A stretch of DNA of 64,000 bases, taken from positions 1 to 64,000 of the forward strand of contig CAJUIR010000004.1 of the NCBI GenBank assembly GCA_910586655.1, written 5' to 3'. Origin of the DNA: an uncultured Christensenellaceae bacterium. GTDB lineage: Bacteria > Bacillota > Clostridia > Christensenellales > Borkfalkiaceae. This document shows, one piece after another, positions 50,527 to 59,333 of this stretch (its first letter is position 1; each line of letters opens with the position of its first letter). Made by a program: the position numbers and the translations under genes. The notes beneath the pieces are model-generated. The model was not told the origin of the DNA, did no database searches, and was given only the letters and a program-made list of their open reading frames with translations.

Positions 50527-50555
50527 TATACATTTTGCAGGCGGTATGATATAAT
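50527..50555 (+). promoter_or_regulatory. Promoter of gyrB
   Basis: Weak -35 TATACA (50527-50532), 17-bp spacer, extended -10 TGATATAAT ending at 50555. Confidence 0.65.
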
Positions 50556-50595
50556 TAGGAAAAGAATCGATTGATATTGTCAAAAGGAGCGGTTT

Positions 50596-52512
50596 ATGGC
50601 GAAAAAGGTTATGGGCGCATACGGTGCGGAACAGATTCAGGTGCTTGACGGGTTGGAACATATCCGGAAACGCCCTGGAATGTATATCAGTTCCACCGAC
50701 GAACGCGGGCTTCATCACCTCGTGAGCGAGGTGGTCGATAACTCCATCGACGAAGCGTTGGCGGGGTACTGTACGCGTGTTGACGTCATTATCAATAAAG
50801 ACGGTTCGTGTACCGTAGAGGATAACGGCCGCGGCATTCCTACGGGAACGCACCCCAAAGAAAAAATTTCCACGGTAGAAGTCGTGTTTACCAAAGTCAA
50901 TGCCGGAGGCAAGTTCGGCGGCGATTCGGGCTATAAAGTTTCGAGCGGCCTGCACGGCGTCGGCGTCAAGGCGGTCAACGCGCTTTCCGAATGGCTGGAA
51001 GTGGAAGTATACCAAAACGGTCATATCCACAAACAGGTGTATAACCGCGGCGTGCCGCAGCGTTCCTTGAAAGTAGTCGGCAAGACCGAACGTACGGGCA
51101 CCAAAGTCACGTTTTTCCCCGATAAAGAAATTTTCGAAACCATTACGTTTAAATACGAAACGCTCAAAGTCCGTTTGAAAGAACTTGCGTTCCTGAATAA
51201 AGGGCTCACCATTTCTCTTTTGGATCTGCGTCCCGAAACACCGCGTACCGACCATTTCTGTTACAGCGGCGGGATCCTCGAACTGGTGCAGGAAATCAAC
51301 AACGGACACGACGCGCTCTTTTCCCAGCCGCTTTATTTCGAAGCGCAGGAGGGGACCACGGTCTGCGAAATCGCGCTGCAATACAACGAGAGTTACAACG
51401 AAGTGATTTATTCCTATGCGAATAACGTCAACACCATCGACGGCGGCACGCACGTAGACGGACTGAAAGCCGCGTTGACCAAGGTCATCAACGACGCGGG
51501 AAAGAAACTCAACATTTTAAAAGACAACGATAAACTGACGGGCGAAGACGTGCGCGAAGGCATAACGGCGGTCGTATCCGTAAAACTCGAAAACGCGCAA
51601 TTCGAATCGCAGACAAAAGACAAACTCAACAACAGTTTCATTCGTCCTTTCGTCAGCAAATGTATCGCGGAAAGTTTCGGTACTTACATCGAAGAGCACC
51701 CTGCCGAAGCACGCGAATTGGTACTCCGCTGTATCACGGCGCAGAAGGCGCGCGACGCGGCGAGAAGCGCACGCGAACTGACGAGAAGAAAAGGCGTGCT
51801 CGAAAGCACGACCCTTCCCGGAAAACTTGCCGATTGTTCGGACAAGCGTTCGGAACTGTGCGAGATCTATATCGTCGAGGGCGACTCGGCAGGCGGTACG
51901 GCAAAGCAGGGCAGAGACAGACGGTTCCAAGCCATCCTTCCGCTCCGCGGCAAAATACTGAACGTGGAAAAGGTGCGGCTCAACCGCGTACTTGAAAACA
52001 ACGAAATCAAAGCCATGATCACGGCGTTCGGCTGCGGCATCTTAGATGACTTCGACGAAAGCAAACTCCGCTACGACAGAATCATTTCGATGACGGATGC
52101 CGACGTCGACGGCGCGCATATCCGTATCCTGCTCTTAACGTTCCTGTTCCGTTACATGCGTCCGCTCATCGAACACGGTCACGTCTTTTCTGCAATGCCG
52201 CCGCTCTATAAGGCGAGCGTGAAAGGAAAAGAAGACGTTTATCTGTATTCGGAAGAAGAAAAAACGGCATACGACGCGCTCTATCCCAACGGGAAAGTAG
52301 AATACCAGCGCTATAAAGGCCTGGGAGAAATGAGTACCGAACAACTTTGGGATACGACGATGAACCCCGCTACGCGAACGCTCATTAAAGTGAGCATGAA
52401 CGACGCGATGGAAGCGGACAAGATGTTTACCATTCTCATGGGCGAAAGCCCCGCGCTGCGCCGTCAGTTCATCGAAGAAAACGCAACGCTTGTAAAAGAT
52501 CTCGATATTTAA
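50596..52512 (+). CDS. gyrB: DNA gyrase subunit B
   Basis: A 638-residue type IIA topoisomerase ATPase subunit, of the short form without E. coli insert. RKRPGMYISSTDERGLHHLVSEVVDN (split near 20-45), GVGVKAVNALS in the ATP lid region, EGDSAGGTAKQ at 428-438 and DADVDGAHI in the TOPRIM domain, and QRYKGLGEM. AAGGAGCGGTTT precedes the ATG. It is 45 bp before gyrA; recF/dnaN, its usual partners, are 38 kb away. Confidence 0.96.
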   Translation: MAKKVMGAYGAEQIQVLDGLEHIRKRPGMYISSTDERGLHHLVSEVVDNSIDEALAGYCTRVDVIINKDGSCTVEDNGRGIPTGTHPKEKISTVEVVFTKVNAGGKFGGDSGYKVSSGLHGVGVKAVNALSEWLEVEVYQNGHIHKQVYNRGVPQRSLKVVGKTERTGTKVTFFPDKEIFETITFKYETLKVRLKELAFLNKGLTISLLDLRPETPRTDHFCYSGGILELVQEINNGHDALFSQPLYFEAQEGTTVCEIALQYNESYNEVIYSYANNVNTIDGGTHVDGLKAALTKVINDAGKKLNILKDNDKLTGEDVREGITAVVSVKLENAQFESQTKDKLNNSFIRPFVSKCIAESFGTYIEEHPAEARELVLRCITAQKARDAARSARELTRRKGVLESTTLPGKLADCSDKRSELCEIYIVEGDSAGGTAKQGRDRRFQAILPLRGKILNVEKVRLNRVLENNEIKAMITAFGCGILDDFDESKLRYDRIISMTDADVDGAHIRILLLTFLFRYMRPLIEHGHVFSAMPPLYKASVKGKEDVYLYSEEEKTAYDALYPNGKVEYQRYKGLGEMSTEQLWDTTMNPATRTLIKVSMNDAMEADKMFTILMGESPALRRQFIEENATLVKDLDI

Positions 52513-52557
52513 AGATTTTTAATTATCAATTCAAGAAAAAATTATTAGGATAACATT

Positions 52558-55185
52558 ATGGCGAAAAGAGAAACGAGTCCCGAACTTACCGAAGAATTTA
52601 AGAAAACGCTTGCCATGACGAAAATACTTGATGTGGAAGTCAACGATGAACTTAAAAAATCGTTCATCGCCTATGCCATGGCAGTCAACAAATCGCGCGC
52701 CATTCCCGATGTGCGCGACGGCTTAAAACCGGTGCACAGAAGAATTTTATTTTCTATGCACGAAATGGGGCTGTACAACGAAAAGGGCTATCGGAAGTGC
52801 GCCCGTATCGTCGGCGACGTCTTGGGTAAATTCCACCCCCACGGCGACAGTTCGGTATATGACGCGCTCGTACGTTTGGCGCAGGACTTTTCCATCAACT
52901 TCCCCTTGGTAGACGGACACGGTAACTTCGGTTCGGTCGACGGAGATCCTCCCGCGGCAATGCGTTATACCGAAGCAAGGCTTGCAAAACTCGCAGCGGA
53001 AATGCTGCGCGATCTGGATAAAGAAACGGTCGATTTCATTCCCAACTTCGACGGGAACGAAACCGAGCCTACCGTGCTTACGGCGCGCTTTCCCAATCTG
53101 CTTGTCAACGGCTCCGACGGCATCGCCGTCGGTATGGCGACCAATATCCCGCCGCACAATCTCGCGGAGGTGATCGACGGCACCATCGCAATGATCGACA
53201 ATCCCGAGATCACTGTGGACGAACTGATGAATTATATCCCTGCTCCCGACTTCCCGACGGGCGGAATCATCATGGGCAGAGCGGGAATCCGTAAGGCGTA
53301 CCGTACGGGACAGGGCAATCTCGTCATTCGTTCCAAATGTGAAATCGAGGAACACGGTACGGGCGGAAATCTCCGTTCGCGCATCGTAGTCACCGAAATT
53401 CCCTATCAGGTCAATAAAGCGCAACTCATCGAAACGATCGCAAACATGGTGCGCGACAAACGGTTGGAGGGCATCTCGGATATCCGCGAAGAATCGGGCA
53501 GAGACGGCATGCGTATCGTCATCGAATGCAAGAAAGACGCCAATGCGCAAGTCGTGCTGAACTCACTGTACAAGCACACCAATCTGCAAATTTCAGACGG
53601 AATCATTTTGCTTGCGCTTGTGGAAAACGGCACCGAACCCAAGGTGCTCAACCTGCGCGATATTCTGACACATTATCTGGCGCATCAGAAAGAAGTCATT
53701 ACGCGCCGTACGCGTTTCGAACTCCAAAAGACCGAGGAGCGCGCGCACATCATCGAAGGATTGGTGCTTGCGCTCGCCAATATCGACGAAGTGATCCGCA
53801 TCATCAAAACTTCGAAAGATAAAAACGAAGCGACGTTAAAACTGACGTCCGCATTTGTTCTCTCCGAACGTCAGGCGAACGCGATTTTGGAAATGCGGTT
53901 GCAGCGGCTCACTTCGCTCGAAGTGGAAAAACTCAAAGACGAGTTGGAAGCGCTCCATGCAACGATTGCCGACCTCAAAGACATTTTGGCGCACGAGTCG
54001 CGCGTTTATGAAATCATCAAAAACGACCTGCTTACGATCAAAGCGAAATATCCCTCCGAACGCAAGACGGAAATTTCCATCGATTACGGCGAAATCGATG
54101 ACGAAGATTTGATCGACGAAGAAGACGTCGTCATTTCCATGACGCACGGCGGATATATCAAACGTTACCCCGTGGCAGAGTACCATGCGCAGAATCGCGG
54201 CGGCGTCGGCATTACCGCGCACAGACCCAAGGAAGACGATTTCGTGGAAGCAATGTTCGTCTGCTCTACGCATCAGTCCATTCTGTTGTTCTCGAATTTC
54301 GGCAAAGTGTACTCTATCAAGGGATACGAAATCCCCGAAGCCAACCGTACCGCGCGCGGCAGAGCCATGGTCAATATCGTGCAGTTGAACGCCGGAGAAA
54401 AAATCGCGACCATACTTCCCGTAGACGATACGAAAAAGGGCTATCTCATCATGGCGACCAAAAACGGTTTGGTCAAAAAGACCAGAATGAGAGAATACGT
54501 CCGGATCATGCGGAGCGGAAAAATCGCGATCAAGATCAACGAGGGAGACGAACTGATTTCCGTACAGTACGCTACGCACGGGGAAGAAATTATCATCGCA
54601 AGCCGTTCGGGCAAGTGCATTCGTTTTAAAGAAGGCGACGTGCGTCCGATGGGGCGCGATACCGCGGGCGTGCGCGGCATTCATCTTACGGGAAAAGACG
54701 AAGTTGTGGACATGCTGGTACTCAAAGACGGATTCGACATTCTCACCGTATCCGAAAAAGGTTACGGCAAGCGCAGCAGTCCCGATGATTACAGATTGCA
54801 ATCGCGCGCTGGCAAGGGCATTAAAGCGGGTGTGTTTAACGAAAAGACGGGCAAACTCGTCAACATGAAACTTGTCAACGACGAGTTGGATATCATGTTG
54901 GTCACTTCGACGGGTATTATCATCCGTATGCACGGCGAAAGCATTTCGCAAATCGGAAGAAACACCCGCGGCGTAAGACTTATGAAAGTGCGCGGCGGCA
55001 AGGTTGCCACGGTCGCCGTGACTGAAAAAGACGAGGAAGCGGAAGTTTCCGTGCCCGAGGAGACGGCGGCGGATCTGTCGCCCGAAGAACTTGCACAGGC
55101 GGCGGAACCGGAGGAAACGGAAGCAACCGAGACCGTCGAAACGCAATCTGAAGAAAGCGAAGAACAATCGCCCGAAGAGGAATAA
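52558..55185 (+). CDS. gyrA: DNA gyrase subunit A
   Basis: An 875-residue DNA-cleaving subunit. Catalytic Tyr137 in AMRYTEAR, quinolone region HPHGDSSVYD with the wild-type Ser and Asp, six-blade C-terminal beta-pinwheel. The GyrA box at 545-551 reads QNRGGVG instead of the basic consensus Q(R/K)RGG(R/K)G. N-terminal extension of about 25 residues and an acidic Glu/Ser/Ala tail after about 825. Adjacency to gyrB and overall similarity favour GyrA over ParC. AGGAT-type site before the ATG. Confidence 0.93.
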   Translation: MAKRETSPELTEEFKKTLAMTKILDVEVNDELKKSFIAYAMAVNKSRAIPDVRDGLKPVHRRILFSMHEMGLYNEKGYRKCARIVGDVLGKFHPHGDSSVYDALVRLAQDFSINFPLVDGHGNFGSVDGDPPAAMRYTEARLAKLAAEMLRDLDKETVDFIPNFDGNETEPTVLTARFPNLLVNGSDGIAVGMATNIPPHNLAEVIDGTIAMIDNPEITVDELMNYIPAPDFPTGGIIMGRAGIRKAYRTGQGNLVIRSKCEIEEHGTGGNLRSRIVVTEIPYQVNKAQLIETIANMVRDKRLEGISDIREESGRDGMRIVIECKKDANAQVVLNSLYKHTNLQISDGIILLALVENGTEPKVLNLRDILTHYLAHQKEVITRRTRFELQKTEERAHIIEGLVLALANIDEVIRIIKTSKDKNEATLKLTSAFVLSERQANAILEMRLQRLTSLEVEKLKDELEALHATIADLKDILAHESRVYEIIKNDLLTIKAKYPSERKTEISIDYGEIDDEDLIDEEDVVISMTHGGYIKRYPVAEYHAQNRGGVGITAHRPKEDDFVEAMFVCSTHQSILLFSNFGKVYSIKGYEIPEANRTARGRAMVNIVQLNAGEKIATILPVDDTKKGYLIMATKNGLVKKTRMREYVRIMRSGKIAIKINEGDELISVQYATHGEEIIIASRSGKCIRFKEGDVRPMGRDTAGVRGIHLTGKDEVVDMLVLKDGFDILTVSEKGYGKRSSPDDYRLQSRAGKGIKAGVFNEKTGKLVNMKLVNDELDIMLVTSTGIIIRMHGESISQIGRNTRGVRLMKVRGGKVATVAVTEKDEEAEVSVPEETAADLSPEELAQAAEPEETEATETVETQSEESEEQSPEEE

Positions 55186-55193
55186 ACCATATG

Positions 55194-55234
55194 AAAACAG
55201 CGGCGCCCGCATGATGCGAGCGCCGCTGTTTTTT
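55194..55234 (+). terminator. Terminator of gyrBA
   Basis: CAGCGGCGC / GCGCCGCTG stem with further inner pairing and six T. Confidence 0.9.
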
Positions 55235-55311
55235 AAAGCATGAGTTAGGTTAAAAACAAAAATTTTATCTTCGGCGCTGTCGCCCGTAGGGGACGCGCAT
55301 CCGTTGTTCAT

Positions 55312-56502
55312 TTATTCTTTGATGTCTTGTACAATTTTGAGTACGGCTTTGATTTGCACCAATGCTCGATCCATCTGTTCTTCGGTATGCGTTGCCATGT
55401 AACTGGTACGGATCAGGCTTTGACCCACGGGCGTTGCGGGAGAAACGACCGAATTGACGTATACGCCTCGGTCAAACAGCAGTTTGCAGGCCGTAAACGT
55501 TTTCAGATCGGTGTAGGTATAGATGGGGATGATCGGCGTTGTGCTGTCGATGATGTCGATTCCTTCGCGCTTTAAATTGGAACGCATGTAACCGCTGATT
55601 TCGGCAAGCCGTTCGACGCGCTGCGGTTCGCGCTCCAATATTTCAAGCGATTTCAATGCGCACGCCGCGTTGGCGGGCGTCAGGCTGGCGCTGAAAATAA
55701 ACGGTCTGGAATTGTGCCGTACGTAATCGCAGACGTAACTTTTTGCCGCCATATAACCGCCGATGCTTGCAAGCGATTTGGAAAAAGTTCCCATGTAAAT
55801 ATCTACTTCGTTTTCCAGACCGAAGTGTTCCGCTGTGCCTCTTCCGTGCTTTCCGAGTACACCTAACCCGTGCGCGTCGTCGACCATTACGCGCGCTCCG
55901 TACTTTCGGGCAAGCGCTACGATTTCGGGCAACTTCGCAATATCGCCGCCCATACTGAACACGCCGTCGGTTACGATCAGAATTCCCGAAACGCTCCGAT
56001 CGATCGTTTTCAGTTTTTCTTCCAGATCTTGCATATCGGAGTGGCGGTAACGGAGCATTCTTGCAAAACTCAGACGGCACGCGTCGTAGATGCTGGCGTG
56101 GTTCTCCCTGTCGCAGAGAATGTAATCGTTCCTGCCCGTAATTCCCGCGATGATGCCGAGGTTGGACTGGAACCCCGTAGAAAAGGTAACCGCGTCTTCT
56201 TTCTGTAAAAACGCTGCAAGTTTCTTTTCCAATTCGATATGTAAATCAAGCGTGCCGTTCAAGAAACGGCTTCCCGAACAACCCGAACCGTACTTCTCTA
56301 ACGCCTTGATTCCGGCTTCGATCACTTCGGGGTGCGAGGTCAGTCCCAAGTAGTTGTTGGAACCGATCATGATCATGTCTTTTCCTTCCATACGTACCTC
56401 GGGCGCTTGTTTGGACGTAAGCATATGGAAGTAAGGATAGATGTCGTTTTGCTTTAACAGTTCCAACCGTTCGCGGTTTTCACACTTTTCAAATAAATCC
56501 AT
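55312..56502 (-). CDS. Alpha-oxoamine synthase (serine palmitoyltransferase/KBL/BioF family)
   Basis: A 396-residue PLP enzyme condensing an acyl-CoA with an amino acid. GSNNYLGLTSHPEV (47-60), GSGCSGSRFLNGT (72-84), DDAHG (208-212), PLP-lysine Lys242 in GTFSKSLASIGG, and the C-terminal NSVVSPATPVGQSLIRTSYMATHT (split). These segments, from memory, look closest to bacterial serine palmitoyltransferase, then glycine C-acetyltransferase; BioF is less likely with no bio genes nearby. No threonine dehydrogenase follows. Start at 56502 with GAGGTG upstream. It diverges from an SDR gene with back-to-back promoters. Confidence 0.85.
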   Translation of the reverse strand: MDLFEKCENRERLELLKQNDIYPYFHMLTSKQAPEVRMEGKDMIMIGSNNYLGLTSHPEVIEAGIKALEKYGSGCSGSRFLNGTLDLHIELEKKLAAFLQKEDAVTFSTGFQSNLGIIAGITGRNDYILCDRENHASIYDACRLSFARMLRYRHSDMQDLEEKLKTIDRSVSGILIVTDGVFSMGGDIAKLPEIVALARKYGARVMVDDAHGLGVLGKHGRGTAEHFGLENEVDIYMGTFSKSLASIGGYMAAKSYVCDYVRHNSRPFIFSASLTPANAACALKSLEILEREPQRVERLAEISGYMRSNLKREGIDIIDSTTPIIPIYTYTDLKTFTACKLLFDRGVYVNSVVSPATPVGQSLIRTSYMATHTEEQMDRALVQIKAVLKIVQDIKE

Positions 56503-56521
56503 ATTTCACCTCTTTTGTCAT

Positions 56522-56583
56522 ATTTTATCATTACAATATGAGTTTGTCAAACGATTGACACAAAAAAATCCTTCTATTATAAT
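56522..56583. promoter_or_regulatory. Back-to-back divergent promoters
   Basis: Minus: TTGACA (56550-56545), 17 bp, TAAAAT (56527-56522). Plus: TTGACA (56555-56560), 17 bp, TATAAT (56578-56583). The two -35 elements are only 4 bp apart, so the genes are likely co-regulated. Confidence 0.85.
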
Positions 56584-56604
56584 GAATCCGAAAAAGGAGA
56601 AAAC

Positions 56605-57372
56605 ATGCGAAAAGTTGTAGTGATCACAGGCGCGTCGAGCGGGATCGGTTTATCTGCGGCGCGGCTCTTTTTAAGAAAGGGCTGTCGGGTTTACGGCGTT
56701 GCGCGCAAGCCTTTTGAGGGCGAGTTCGAATGCTTTTCCGCAGACGTCACGGATACTGCCGCTATGGATAATATTTTTCGGGAAATCTATGCGCGCGAAG
56801 GACGGATCGACGTACTCATCAACAATGCGGGCTTCGGAATTGCAGGAGCAATGGAAGAGGCGACGCCCGAGGCGGTTGCCCGAATCGTGGAAGTGAATCT
56901 CACGTCGCTGTGCGTGCTATGCGGAAAAATCGTGCCGTATATGAAAGCGTTGGGCGGGAGGATCGTCAATATTTCGTCGGTAGGCGGGATCATGCCTTTG
57001 CCGTATCAGGCGATGTATTCGGCAACCAAAGCGGGGGTGGAGGTGTTTTCCCGTGCGCTTGCGAACGAACTGAAACCTTATAAAATTTTTGTGACCGCCG
57101 TGTTGCCGGGAGATACCAAAACGGAATTTACGGCGGCGCGCGTGTGCGAAGGAAACGACCTTCGGGCAAAGCGTTCGGTTGAGAAAATGGCGCGCGACGA
57201 ACAGCGCGGGAAAAGCCCCGAAAGCGTTGCAAAAGTGATTTACAGATCGGCAAACAAAAGGCGTCCGCCGCTCCGCGTTGCGGTCGGGTTTGTTTCCAAA
57301 TTGGAATTGTTTTTGGCGCGGATTGTTCCCGTTCGGTTCGTAAATTTCATTATCCGCAAAATGTATTGTTAA
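56605..57372 (+). CDS. Short-chain dehydrogenase/reductase
   Basis: A 255-residue classical SDR: nucleotide-binding TGASSGIG (8-15), NNAG (73-76), catalytic Ser125 and YSATK (Tyr138, Lys142). The NADP-preferring VARK after beta-2 is visible. The C-terminal ~60 residues (RSANKRRPPLRVAVGFVSKLELFLARIVP) are basic and hydrophobic, which fits a membrane-associated lipid reductase such as 3-ketodihydrosphingosine reductase, but many SDRs share this. AAGGAG precedes the ATG. The partner gene across the divergent promoters suggests a joint pathway. Confidence 0.88.
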   Translation: MRKVVVITGASSGIGLSAARLFLRKGCRVYGVARKPFEGEFECFSADVTDTAAMDNIFREIYAREGRIDVLINNAGFGIAGAMEEATPEAVARIVEVNLTSLCVLCGKIVPYMKALGGRIVNISSVGGIMPLPYQAMYSATKAGVEVFSRALANELKPYKIFVTAVLPGDTKTEFTAARVCEGNDLRAKRSVEKMARDEQRGKSPESVAKVIYRSANKRRPPLRVAVGFVSKLELFLARIVPVRFVNFIIRKMYC

Positions 57373-57409
57373 AAGCAGGCGCTCTACTCAAAGTAGAGCG
57401 CCTGCTTTT
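57371..57409 (+). terminator. Very strong terminator after the SDR gene
   Basis: An 18-bp perfect stem AAAAGCAGGCGCTCTACT with its complement, 3-nt loop, starting at the stop codon. Confidence 0.85.
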
Positions 57410-57540
57410 CAAAGTAGAATTACAGATTTCGGCGGTGGAACTTGTTCAAAAATTCGTAGGGAGAAAAAAGACGGAAGTAGGTTTCCTTTCGGCGATAAGT
57501 TGGATATACTGGAAATACGTCGGTGCTATAGGAGGAAATC

Positions 57541-58233
57541 ATGCAGATGACCGTTCAGGCGCAAAATGTGCAAATCAAACAACGCCGCAAAGGATTTACG
57601 TCCTTTTACAGCAAAGGAGAAGAAATCTTCAATGCCGTTTCGCATATCGTCGGCGGCGCGTTGGGATTGGCGGCGCTCATTACCCTGATTTATTTTTCGT
57701 ATCCGAACTCCGCGCAGACGGCGGCGGTCGCCGTGTTTTCGTTATCCGTCATCGTTTTGTATACAATGAGCGCGCTCTATCATTTTCTGCCTTCCGGCAG
57801 AGCAAAGGGCGTATTTCGGATATTCGATCACTGTACGATTTTTTTGCTGATCGCAGGCACTTATACGCCCTATTGCGTGATCGCGCTCGGCGGTATGACG
57901 TTGGGAACGGTGATCCTCGCCGTCGAATGGACGTGCGCCGCTCTGGGAATCGTTTTGAATGCGGTTGCGATGAACCGAAAATTCGTAAAAATTTTATCGA
58001 TGGTATTTTATATCGTCATGGGCTGGCTTCTCGGGTTCGGGCTCGGGATCTTGCCGCAGTATATTTCGGGTCCGAGCATCTGGCTTTTGATTTCGGGAGG
58101 GATCGCATATACCGCGGGAATCGGTTTTTTTGCATTCGGGAAAAAAGTTCCCTATTTCCACGGCGTCTGGCATTTGTTTGTGTTAGCGGGAACGGCGCTG
58201 CAATTCGCAAGTATCCTGATGATGATTTTGTAA
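57541..58233 (+). CDS. Hemolysin III family membrane protein (PAQR-like)
   Basis: A 230-residue, seven-helix protein of the HlyIII/YqfA family related to PAQR receptors. GEEIFNAVSHIVGG (about 26-39), SALYHFLPSG with the conserved Ser and His, FDHCTIFLLIAGTYTPY, and FHGVWHLFVLAG carry the metal-site Ser/Asp/His pattern of the family. Despite the name, most members are not toxins; hydrolase activity on lipids such as ceramides is known for eukaryotic PAQRs. Start 57541 with AGGAGG. Interesting next to an SPT-like gene. Confidence 0.9.
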   Translation: MQMTVQAQNVQIKQRRKGFTSFYSKGEEIFNAVSHIVGGALGLAALITLIYFSYPNSAQTAAVAVFSLSVIVLYTMSALYHFLPSGRAKGVFRIFDHCTIFLLIAGTYTPYCVIALGGMTLGTVILAVEWTCAALGIVLNAVAMNRKFVKILSMVFYIVMGWLLGFGLGILPQYISGPSIWLLISGGIAYTAGIGFFAFGKKVPYFHGVWHLFVLAGTALQFASILMMIL

Positions 58234-58250
58234 AAGATCCGCTGCAATGC

Positions 58251-58279
58251 TTGACATGAGCGCGCATTCCGTCTATGCT
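58251..58279 (+). promoter_or_regulatory. Promoter of cysK
   Basis: -35 TTGACA (58251-58256), 17-bp spacer, -10 TATGCT (58274-58279). Confidence 0.75.
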
Positions 58280-58320
58280 GAAACAAAGGGAAAAACAATC
58301 GATCAAAAGGGAGGTGCGGG

Positions 58321-59247
58321 ATGGCTGGTTATACGTCAATGATACAGACAATCGGAAATACGCCGCTTTTGGAACTCAGACGGTATCAAGAACAACACAA
58401 ATTAAAAGCGTCGATCTTTGCCAAACTCGAAGGCTTTAATCCCGCAGGTTCCGTAAAGGATCGGGTTGCCTTAGCGATGATCGAAGACGCAGAGCAAAAA
58501 GGAAAACTCCGCTCGGATTCCGTCATCATCGAACCTACTTCGGGAAATACAGGAATCGGACTTGCCGCGGTTGCGTGCGCCAAGGGCTACCGTGTCGTGC
58601 TTACCATGCCCGATACAATGAGCGCGGAACGCAGAAATCTGTTAAAGGCTTACGGCGCAGAACTCGTTCTGACGGACGGCGAAAGGGGCATGGAAGGCGC
58701 GATCGAAAGGGCGCGGGAACTTGCCCGTACGATAAAAGGCGCCTTCCTTGCGGGGCAATTCGAAAATCCGATCAATCCGCAAATTCATTATCAAACCACG
58801 GGACCCGAAATCTGGAAAGATTTAAACGGAAACGTGGATGTGTTCGTAGCGTGCGTCGGCACGGGCGGAACGCTTACGGGCGTAGGGAAATTTTTAAAAG
58901 AGCAAAATCCCGCGATTAAAATCGTAGCGGTGGAGCCTGAAAATTCCCCCGTGCTTTCGGGCGGGAAAGCAGGCGCGCACAAGATCCAGGGCATCGGCGC
59001 GGGATTTCTTCCGCAAACGCTGGACGTTTCGGTATTCGACGAGGTGATCGCCGTATCCGATGAAACGGCGATCGGAACGGGGAAAGAGATCGCCCCCTCC
59101 ACGGGCATACTCGCGGGGATTTCTTCGGGCGCTGCCCTTGCCGCCGCGACGGCGCTTGCCCTGCGCAAAGAAAACGAAGGTAAAAATATCGTCGTATTGT
59201 TCCCCGATTCGGGCGACAGGTATCTTTCCACGGAATTGTTTGCGTAA
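58321..59247 (+). CDS. cysK: Cysteine synthase (O-acetylserine sulfhydrylase)
   Basis: A 308-residue fold-type II PLP enzyme making L-cysteine from O-acetylserine and sulfide. PLP-lysine Lys46 in PAGSVKDR, substrate loop TSGNTGIGLA (about 73-82), the GTGGTLTGVG phosphate loop (about 180-189) and the C-terminal LFPDSGDRYLSTELF are all family hallmarks (CysK/A type). GGGAGGTG precedes the ATG. Its substrate is made by CysE at 21 kb. Confidence 0.96.
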   Translation: MAGYTSMIQTIGNTPLLELRRYQEQHKLKASIFAKLEGFNPAGSVKDRVALAMIEDAEQKGKLRSDSVIIEPTSGNTGIGLAAVACAKGYRVVLTMPDTMSAERRNLLKAYGAELVLTDGERGMEGAIERARELARTIKGAFLAGQFENPINPQIHYQTTGPEIWKDLNGNVDVFVACVGTGGTLTGVGKFLKEQNPAIKIVAVEPENSPVLSGGKAGAHKIQGIGAGFLPQTLDVSVFDEVIAVSDETAIGTGKEIAPSTGILAGISSGAALAAATALALRKENEGKNIVVLFPDSGDRYLSTELFA

Positions 59248-59272
59248 GCCTTGCACGATCGCTTTGAATTGC

Positions 59273-59301
59273 TTGCAAGCGAACGGCGCATTTGTTATAA
59301 T
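59273..59301 (+). promoter_or_regulatory. Promoter of ansA
   Basis: -35 TTGCAA (59273-59278), 17-bp spacer, -10 TATAAT (59296-59301). Confidence 0.7.
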
Positions 59302-59333
59302 ACGGATATCACGAAAGAGCGGTTACATAAACG

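Noticed and set aside
53836..55311. 491-codon open frame antisense to gyrA
   Set aside because: It mirrors the codon periodicity of gyrA, has a His/Phe/Arg-rich composition without family features and runs through the gyrA terminator region.
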